Source: Candidatus Sigynarchaeota archaeon (GTDB taxonomy: Archaea > Asgardarchaeota > Lokiarchaeia > Sigynarchaeales > Sigynarchaeaceae). Taken from it: 11,400 nt of DNA. Position 1 is the stretch's first letter; each line of letters opens with the position of its first letter. The stretch covers positions 1 to 11,400 of the forward strand of contig JAUQYW010000302.1 in NCBI GenBank assembly GCA_030587525.1, in the 5' to 3' direction. Under the pieces are notes generated by a model. The model was not told where the DNA came from. It ran no database searches and saw only the letters and a list, made by a program, of their open reading frames with translations. Positions 5,993 through 11,400 of the stretch are shown in pieces. Made by a program: the position numbers and the translations under genes.

Positions 5993-8479
5993 TTGACCGC
6001 GGATCGACTTTATCATGTGGTCGACCCGCGAAGAATCAAACGAAAACAGGTGCTCGTGCTCGTTGGCGTGGTCATAGCTCTCGGTGCCATGTCCGCTATG
6101 ACTCGATTTTTCACCCCGAACAAGTTCCAAGCGGATTGGTATCCATCAATCCCGTTTCAAGAAGGAACATCGTATACAACCTGGAGTTTTTTTTCGATCA
6201 ATTCAACCCAAGCCCGAGCGGATTATCAGAAGATGAACGCATCGAGCGTCGAGTGGGTGGCGATCAACGCCTATTGGTACCAAGCAAACTTGACATCCAC
6301 GACGATCTACCCAGATTTCTGGACGGAATCCCTGGAGAACCTCTCGGATGCCGTCCAATACGCCCGGTCCATCGGATTGCACGTGCTCTACAAGCCAATG
6401 ATCCAGGTCGCGACGGGCGAATGGCGGGCGTGGATTCACTATTCCCCGGAATGGATGCAATCGTATACTGATTGGCTTGTTTCACAAGCAGCAGACGCGG
6501 AACAATGGGGCGTCGAGATCTTTTGCATAGGTTGTGAAATGAACAGCATGCAAAGCCATTCCTATGCTATGCGAACCATGATCGCGGAGGTCCGGGAAGT
6601 TTTTCACGGGAAATTGACGTATTCCGCCAATTACGATTCCTTCTGGTACCTTGATTGGTACGACGCCATCGACATCATTGGCATTTCCATGTATCCCGCC
6701 ATGGCGTTCGATTATTCACCCACGGCGCAAGAACTCATCCAGTTTTGGAATGGATTTTACACCCGGCTAGAAGCTCTCTCCGCTAAATGGAACCTGCCCG
6801 TCATGTTTACCGAAATCGGTGCAGAGGCATTGGATGGTTCCAACATGAGCCCGAGCCACAACCAGATAAGCACAGTGCGGGATGTCGAGGAATTGTGTGA
6901 CATCTATCGTTCCGTGTTTGAATCCAGGCTATGGACTGCCCCTTGGTTTAAAGGCGTGTACTGGTGGGTTTGGGACAATTACGAGCCCGATCCAGAACAT
7001 CCGGAAAATGACATCAATTTTTCCCCCGAAATTCCCGCGGTCTTGGCAATTCTCACGACCGAATATTCCTTCCAGCACCAGTATGTCCCGTCGGACTTTT
7101 TAATACGATTGATGGTCCCGATGGCTGTCGGGATAACCATGTTTATCATGCTCGCGTGGAAAATGGAAGTCCATCCAAATCCGAAGGATGTATCACAAAA
7201 GGAGAGCGAGAAAGCATCCACGCGCTCTTCCGGTGGTCAAATCGTGGCTATTATTCCACCTAAGGATAACCTGATCCTTTTACCAGCCACCAGATTCGCA
7301 ATCGCTCAAGGCTCGCTTGCCGGGGTGTTCTTTTACCTCATTTACGCCCAGTTCATTCTCCCTTCATACATCATGATATATTATCGCCCCGATGTCTTGG
7401 CTTTCTATGCCGGGATGGTGTTGGGCATTTTCATACTTTCCAGGATCTTTCTTCATTATTCTGCTCGGTTCTCTGTGCAGGCGCTGTTGTTGATTCCTTT
7501 CATCGTTGTATTAACATGTCCCCTCTTCTTTTTTGGAATATCTATTGATGGTACATGGTTGAAACTCTTTATTGACGTGGGATTACTCGCGATAGTGATC
7601 GTGGTAATAATCCGGGTAAATGCCGCGTGCCCGGACCACGAAAAGAACCGGAATGTGGTTGTGATAACGGCAAGCCTCGTCAATTTCTTGTTCTTGCTGG
7701 TTTGTAGTGTTTTCTTCGATCAAATGGCTTTAAGTTTCGCCGTGATTCCGATCGGGTTAAGCATGCTCAAAGTTTCTCCAGATCTTGTCCAAAAGCATAC
7801 CATTGGGTCTCCATCCAATCTCACCCGAAACCGCATTAAATCAACCTTTTACATCGAGAAACATGACGTTTCCCTTTTGCTCGCGGCATTCCTTGCGGGG
7901 GTCCTCCTTCCCATCGCCTCGTCCAATTACAATCTGCTCTACATGAATCTTTTGCCGCTGATCCTATCAATCCTACCACCCGTACTTGCAGGGGGAGTTC
8001 TGTGGCTGATTTACCTGCTCTGGTCGAAATTCCATAAACGCCGCGAATCAAGAGGTTTCCCCGTAGAATCTACGCCCGTGTCAAGCCCCCTTCCCTCATC
8101 TCTCCGAAGGTTGTATACTTATTTGTTGGTCCTCGAGATCGTGGCAGTAATCGTCGTGCTTGCGAATGGCCCGCATCTCATCTGGTCGTTATTTGCAGGG
8201 GTATTTGTTGTCTTATTTCTTTCGACAATCCAATTCCGGATAGAGCAGAAAGTCCAAAATAACAAGGAAATCGAGCTTTTCTATTTTTTATTCGGCATCG
8301 TGCTGATGATCAGTGCTGGGATGGTTGTACATGCCGTGAAAGGTTCCCAGATCTACTCGATCACGAGTCCCATCCAATACAACCTGGTAATTGCAATTAA
8401 CCTCGTCATTCTTGCTGGCTGTTTCATTCTAACGTTCGTGGGTTTTCTTCCGTACCGTGGAATAAAAAAACGCATATAA
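5993..8479 (+). CDS. GH113-like extracellular barrel fused to a 12-TM membrane domain
   Basis: An 828-aa two-part protein. A basic cytoplasmic N-terminus leads into helix 19-38. A (beta/alpha)8 barrel follows at about 45-365, then helix 369-388 and a K/S-rich cytoplasmic linker (389-432). About twelve further helices lie near 434-456, 466-487, 495-517, 523-541, 553-575, 578-593, 626-644, 648-676, 706-724, 728-746, 760-781 and 796-818, and the tail is basic. The barrel matches GH113, whose known members are beta-mannanases: HVLYKPMI (130-137), GEWRAWI (142-148), E182 in CIGCEMNS as likely acid/base, LTYSANYDSFW (208-218), IIGISMYP (228-235), E274 in FTEIGAE as likely nucleophile, and VYWWVWDNY (322-330). 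Sequons N70, N82, N99, N116 and N284 fit an outside barrel. TTG 5993 is the first codon after an in-frame TAA, with AAAGG upstream at short spacing. The membrane domain is unrecognised; typical GH113 enzymes lack one. Confidence 0.85.
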   Translation: MTADRLYHVVDPRRIKRKQVLVLVGVVIALGAMSAMTRFFTPNKFQADWYPSIPFQEGTSYTTWSFFSINSTQARADYQKMNASSVEWVAINAYWYQANLTSTTIYPDFWTESLENLSDAVQYARSIGLHVLYKPMIQVATGEWRAWIHYSPEWMQSYTDWLVSQAADAEQWGVEIFCIGCEMNSMQSHSYAMRTMIAEVREVFHGKLTYSANYDSFWYLDWYDAIDIIGISMYPAMAFDYSPTAQELIQFWNGFYTRLEALSAKWNLPVMFTEIGAEALDGSNMSPSHNQISTVRDVEELCDIYRSVFESRLWTAPWFKGVYWWVWDNYEPDPEHPENDINFSPEIPAVLAILTTEYSFQHQYVPSDFLIRLMVPMAVGITMFIMLAWKMEVHPNPKDVSQKESEKASTRSSGGQIVAIIPPKDNLILLPATRFAIAQGSLAGVFFYLIYAQFILPSYIMIYYRPDVLAFYAGMVLGIFILSRIFLHYSARFSVQALLLIPFIVVLTCPLFFFGISIDGTWLKLFIDVGLLAIVIVVIIRVNAACPDHEKNRNVVVITASLVNFLFLLVCSVFFDQMALSFAVIPIGLSMLKVSPDLVQKHTIGSPSNLTRNRIKSTFYIEKHDVSLLLAAFLAGVLLPIASSNYNLLYMNLLPLILSILPPVLAGGVLWLIYLLWSKFHKRRESRGFPVESTPVSSPLPSSLRRLYTYLLVLEIVAVIVVLANGPHLIWSLFAGVFVVLFLSTIQFRIEQKVQNNKEIELFYFLFGIVLMISAGMVVHAVKGSQIYSITSPIQYNLVIAINLVILAGCFILTFVGFLPYRGIKKRI

Positions 8480-8724
8480 TTTCTTTTCACTGCGCGTTCT
8501 CAACCATCTTCTTTTACATCGGGATAAAACGCCAGGCTTGCGGAAAACAACCTTCATCCTCGCGTTCGGGATCATCATCTGTACCTAATTATGTGCGTGC
8601 AGATTCCGTTGCAGATGTGGCCATCTGGGATCCGAGAAAGATGCTTCCCGCATAATAGACATAATGTTTTAAATAATATTATAGGAAATAATAGAAAGTT
8701 TCTGATTTCTTCTCCGTTTTCCTT
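8480..8724. terminator. Convergent intergenic spacer with T-rich and AT-rich blocks
   Basis: This 245-bp spacer separates the 3' ends of the two large fusion genes. TAATTTCTTTTC at 8478-8488 is a T-rich candidate terminator for the plus-strand gene. An AT-rich block at 8660-8700 contains the 10-bp palindrome ATAATATTAT (8673-8682) and may serve the minus-strand gene. GCAGAT occurs twice, at 8599 and 8611. No start codon, Shine-Dalgarno site or protein-like reading frame is convincing. I cannot tell whether the AT-rich block is a terminator or a promoter for an unseen RNA. Confidence 0.35.
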
Positions 8725-11157
8725 TCACGGGACCAAGGGTACCGTGATCGCGGAACAATGCGCCCCGCCCACCAGGATCGTGTTGTTGGCATCGTAGAAA
8801 GTCGAGTACGTGCGGTTCAGGGGCGCGCCAGTGTTCGGACATGGCTGGTACCGCGGCGTGTTCGAGCTACCGATGATCACTTGGATCTTGTGCCCGACCT
8901 CGAACCTGATTGCCGTGCTCCAGCAATCGACATCGATGGCATACACGGAGCCAGGGACGATCAACTCGTCCTTGTCAACACCGTTCTGCTTGCGCACGTT
9001 CGCGATGCCATCAACCACCAGCATGCTGCGCCCGTCCGGGTACACATCGCATATCTTGACGACGAAATCCGTGTCAGTGCAGTTCGATGATATCCAGAGG
9101 TTCGCAGTAACGCGGCCGACGACATTGAATGGAAAGGACACGACATCCGAGGTAAAGACGAGTACGTCTGGCCGCGTCAATAACGGGCGCTGGTCCCATG
9201 GACCGACTCCAAGGCTCACATCATACGTCGTGTTCTCCAGGTACGGCAAGTAAGTTGTATTGAAGACCAGGTTTGTGCCACCGAGCGTTTGCATAGGGCG
9301 CAGCGGGTCGTAGATGTACGAGAAATTTTTCTCGCTGCCTGGCACAACGTTGGAAATGCTCGAATCGGGCTGGAGCTTGAGGACCAGTCTGGTGGCATGA
9401 GGCACTGGCCAATCATTGGTGTATCGCCACTCGTTTGCACCCATAAGATAATAGGCAATGTTTGGCTCGTTCCATAACGTTGGCACGTCGATGATCCCGT
9501 TCGTCAACCGTGCCGGGGCGAGATTTTCGGCAAATATCGCTTCCCGCCACTTCTCCCTGGGATAAACTGATGCATCGGGGAACACGAGCTGGCCGCACTC
9601 TTCACCCCCGATACCGTGCCACCATGGACCAATGATGAGTTTCTGGTGCCCCCGGGCATACTCCGAACCGTTGTAATAGTATCCCAGGAAAGCATCGAGC
9701 GACTGCTGCATAAACACGTCATACCAGCCACTAATGTGGAGGGATCGCGTGTTCACGTTTGCATACTTGTTTCCCATCGCGATGGAGCCGTTATACCAGA
9801 AATCTGCGGTCTTGTTGGGATGCGCAAGAAATTCATCGTTGAGCCAATCGCCCCCTGCATTGCCCCGGATCCATGAGCCCGCATCGGCCATGGCCCAGGC
9901 CCCTTGCCGGAAATACGTGTTGTACATGTCACCCGTCCCGACCAAGATCTCCTGGGCGATCAAGCCCGGGCACCCGGCGCCGCCAGCGAAGAGCTGCGTC
10001 ATGCCCATGGCCGATGCGCCGTACGTGCCGATCCGGCCATTGCACCATGGTTGACTCACGATCCACGTGCACGTGTCATATGCATCGTCGCCCGCCATCA
10101 ACATCCCATCCCACGTGCCCTCGGATGCAAACCTTCCCCGGACGTCCTGGGTCACGACGATGTATCCCTTGCTGCACCAGCGCATTGCTTCGTCTGGGAA
10201 ATTGAAGACCGAGCAATTCTGGCAGTACGGCGTCCTGAGCAAGAGCACGGGCATCCCGCCGACCTGGAACGCGGGGCGATACACGATCGTGGCCAAGCGC
10301 ACGCCATCCCGCATGGGGATCATCAAGTGATCCACCACGGGCGCGTTCGAAACCAGAGCAACAGGCACCAGTGCCAGGAACGTCATGCCAACAAGCAATG
10401 TTGCTTTCTCGCGGCGGGCGCTGTTCTTGAACGACGCAAGGCGCGGCCCCCCACTCGCCAGCTCGCTGGCCAGCCCCTTCAGGGCCTTGGCGTGAATCAC
10501 GTAGCCGAGCGCGGTGCCAAAGCACCCCGCGATCATCTCGAGGTGATAGTCCGTGGTGACAACCGCGATCGCGATGCCGGCGGGGATGCCGATCAAGAAC
10601 GCGATGCCGGCAATGCCGTGCACTGCCTTCCATCCGTGTTCGGTTGCGCTTCGCGATAGGGCAACCGAGTGCACGCCGATCTTGATCGTGATGAAGAGCG
10701 CGATGACCATAGCAATCTCGGCGTTGAACGTGCCAGCAAGGAAGGCGACGGCTACCTCCGCGAACAGCCACCGCCTCGCGGCACGATCGATCGCCGGCTC
10801 ACCAGGCTCATTGACGAGATGGCGAAACTGGCACGCAACAGCGAAGACTGCCAGAATGCATCCTACAAGGACGATAGGCAAGAACCACCCGTAAATGGCC
10901 TTCATGATTGGCCTGGCGATGATCGTCACGACAACGGGCACTGCCCCCACCAGGAACACGATTAAAGCTTCACGGATGTATTTTCCGAGCGGTAGGATGC
11001 CGTTTCCATTGATGTCTCGCTTGGTAGTATGGCTCGAGTTGAGCCCGACGGCTACGGAAAGGATGTAGACGAGCAAGCTCACCGCGATGATGGGGATGTT
11101 GAACTCCGCGTGGCGATCTCCGGCGATGAAATTAAAGAAAGCGTTGAAAAAATCCAT
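8725..11157 (-). CDS. 8-TM membrane domain fused to CocE/NonD (S15) serine hydrolase
   Basis: An 810-aa protein in three parts. Residues 1-270 hold about eight helices (near 21-39, 62-81, 86-108, 131-147, 148-166, 180-200, 206-222, 253-270); the R/K-rich loops 109-130 and 223-251 should be cytoplasmic, which places the enzyme outside. Residues 275-555 are an alpha/beta hydrolase of the CocE/NonD, X-Pro dipeptidyl-peptidase S15 type: RTPY (308-311, Tyr for the oxyanion hole), TQDVRGRFASEG (336-347), nucleophile S382 in YGASAMGMTQ, D480 in SGWYD, H514 in GPWWHG. Residues 560-810 match the PepX C-terminal jelly roll: LMGANEWR, DVLVFTS, FEVGHKIQVIIGSSNTPRY and closing VPLVP. The family cleaves acyl-ester, amide or X-Pro peptide bonds; substrate is not predictable. 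Family enzymes are usually about 550-650 aa, so the 270-aa membrane part is the extra piece. Upstream GGAATGATC acts as a partial ribosome site. Confidence 0.92.
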   Translation of the reverse strand: MDFFNAFFNFIAGDRHAEFNIPIIAVSLLVYILSVAVGLNSSHTTKRDINGNGILPLGKYIREALIVFLVGAVPVVVTIIARPIMKAIYGWFLPIVLVGCILAVFAVACQFRHLVNEPGEPAIDRAARRWLFAEVAVAFLAGTFNAEIAMVIALFITIKIGVHSVALSRSATEHGWKAVHGIAGIAFLIGIPAGIAIAVVTTDYHLEMIAGCFGTALGYVIHAKALKGLASELASGGPRLASFKNSARREKATLLVGMTFLALVPVALVSNAPVVDHLMIPMRDGVRLATIVYRPAFQVGGMPVLLLRTPYCQNCSVFNFPDEAMRWCSKGYIVVTQDVRGRFASEGTWDGMLMAGDDAYDTCTWIVSQPWCNGRIGTYGASAMGMTQLFAGGAGCPGLIAQEILVGTGDMYNTYFRQGAWAMADAGSWIRGNAGGDWLNDEFLAHPNKTADFWYNGSIAMGNKYANVNTRSLHISGWYDVFMQQSLDAFLGYYYNGSEYARGHQKLIIGPWWHGIGGEECGQLVFPDASVYPREKWREAIFAENLAPARLTNGIIDVPTLWNEPNIAYYLMGANEWRYTNDWPVPHATRLVLKLQPDSSISNVVPGSEKNFSYIYDPLRPMQTLGGTNLVFNTTYLPYLENTTYDVSLGVGPWDQRPLLTRPDVLVFTSDVVSFPFNVVGRVTANLWISSNCTDTDFVVKICDVYPDGRSMLVVDGIANVRKQNGVDKDELIVPGSVYAIDVDCWSTAIRFEVGHKIQVIIGSSNTPRYQPCPNTGAPLNRTYSTFYDANNTILVGGAHCSAITVPLVP

Positions 11158-11185
11158 AGATGATCATTCCAGTACAAAGCACGAA

Positions 11186-11200
11186 GAGAAAAAAATACCT
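11186..11200 (-). promoter_or_regulatory. TATA-like box of the CocE fusion gene, overlapping a T7 tract
   Basis: On the minus strand the sequence reads AGGTATTTTTTTCTC, with T7 at 11195-11189, about 35 bp before the start codon at 11157. This fits a TATA element giving a leader of under 10-15 nt. The T7 also follows a GC-rich hairpin (11202-11222) by six bases in the minus direction, so it may end the transcript of the upstream minus-strand gene as well. Confidence 0.4.
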
Positions 11201-11201
11201 C

Positions 11202-11222
11202 GGCGAGCAAAGATCGCTCGCC
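11202..11222. repeat. Inverted repeat 1 (7-bp stem, 7-nt loop)
   Basis: GGCGAGC (11202-11208) and GCTCGCC (11216-11222) are perfect inverted arms around AAAGATC. Read on the minus strand, the GC-rich stem is followed after six bases by T7. It is a possible terminator or operator upstream of the CocE fusion promoter. Confidence 0.5.
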
Positions 11223-11229
11223 TCGAACG

Positions 11230-11247
11230 ATTCCGTTTTTTCGGAAT
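11230..11247. repeat. Inverted repeat 2 (6-bp stem, T6/A6 loop)
   Basis: ATTCCG (11230-11235) and CGGAAT (11242-11247) flank TTTTTT. The arms are perfect. A homopolymer loop is unusual for a conventional terminator; a dyad protein-binding site is the alternative. Confidence 0.5.
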
Positions 11248-11266
11248 GCTAAAATGGAAGCAAGGC

Positions 11267-11291
11267 TAACCCGCTATGAATCTAGCGGTTA
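11267..11291. repeat. Inverted repeat 3 (9-bp stem with one bulge)
   Basis: TAACCCGCTA (11267-11276) pairs with TAGCGGTTA (11283-11291) around TGAATC, with one unpaired C at 11270. The minus-strand stop codon TAG of the right-edge reading frame (11284-11282) lies in this dyad, so it could mark the 3' end of that gene. Confidence 0.5.
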
Positions 11292-11400
11292 ATTAACAGT
11301 TCGTAAAAATTTGGACAATCTTGGACATCATTCGCGAGTCTCATCGTCGTGCCCGGCGTTAGTAGCGCTTTTCTCATGTCTTTCATCAATAATTTCGCCG
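11282..11400 (-). CDS. Possible C-terminal fragment of a minus-strand protein
   Basis: Reading leftward from 11398, 38 codons are open and end in TAG at 11284-11282. The peptide includes KALLTPGTTMRLANDVQD, followed by CPNFYELLINR at its end, and looks like an ordinary soluble protein C-terminus. The alternative minus frame from 11399 is also open, but only to TGA at 11330-11328, with a very polar product. No family is recognised. The same strand as the CocE fusion and the dyad at its stop support it weakly. A chance open frame is quite possible at this length. Confidence 0.35.
   Translation of the reverse strand, partial: AKLLMKDMRKALLTPGTTMRLANDVQDCPNFYELLINR

Noticed and set aside
8490..8588. 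Open frame ending in LRKTTFILAFGIIICT, resembling an anchor helix
   Set aside because: It has no ATG, GTG or ribosome site in frame and stops right after the helix-like stretch. A degraded gene end is possible but unsupported.
9904..10659. A 251-codon open frame on the plus strand
   Set aside because: It lies wholly antisense to the CocE fusion, is rich in R/H/A as expected from a GC-rich shadow frame, and shows no family motif, while the minus-strand product matches a known family throughout.
10076..10771. A 231-codon minus-strand open frame
   Set aside because: It is an alternative frame inside the membrane part of the CocE fusion gene and is full of Arg/His/Gly/Cys with no hydrophobic pattern.
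11293..11400. Plus-strand open frame at the right edge
   Set aside because: It has no ATG or ribosome site and is Ser-rich with no protein-like pattern; the minus-strand reading is more credible.
1..11400. tRNA or rRNA genes, CRISPR arrays, insertion sequences, toxin-antitoxin or defence genes
   Set aside because: I saw no cloverleaf-like or rRNA-like segments, spaced direct repeats, transposase motifs or terminal repeats anywhere in the window.

Overview
The window looks archaeal. Several genes have AT-rich TATA-like boxes a short distance upstream and oligo-T tracts at gene ends. I see Shine-Dalgarno sequences matching the archaeal 16S tail and no bacterial -35/-10 pairs. The extracytoplasmic enzymes are held by transmembrane helices with basic cytoplasmic tails and carry many N-x-S/T sequons, which fits an archaeon without a bacterial-type wall. 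G+C is intermediate and varies locally. An uncultivated lineage such as an Asgard archaeon is possible, but no marker gene here settles the phylum.

Layout: (1) 1-159 is the C-terminus of an upstream membrane protein. (2) 206-2990 is a translationally coupled pair: a 12-helix membrane protein, then a double-anchored clan GH-A-like glycoside hydrolase starting inside its 3' end behind a perfect ribosome binding site. (3) 3055-3531 is a stand-alone flavin reductase-like protein, with a 10-bp palindrome between its TATA-like box and start. (4) 3738-8479 is a co-directional run of four membrane proteins: an SPFH/Band 7 protein whose SPFH domain probably lies outside the cell, an 86-aa single-helix zinc ribbon, a two-helix protein with a PH-like tail, and an 828-aa fusion of an extracellular GH113-like barrel to a 12-helix membrane domain. 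(5) 8725-11157, convergent on the minus strand, is an 810-aa fusion of an eight-helix membrane domain to a CocE/NonD (S15) serine hydrolase. (6) 11158-11400 holds three closely spaced inverted repeats and probably the end of another minus-strand gene.

Taken together, the window reads as a cell-surface locus. Three hydrolases (two sugar-directed, one ester- or peptide-directed) are tethered outside the membrane, two of them fused to polytopic membrane domains. They sit beside an SPFH scaffold that could organise them in the membrane. The most unusual items are the glycosidase-12TM fusion, its resemblance in parts to the separate 12TM plus anchored glycosidase pair at 206-2990, the 8TM-CocE fusion, and the inferred outward-facing, sequon-bearing SPFH coiled coil. 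All functional coupling is inference from order, topology and motifs.
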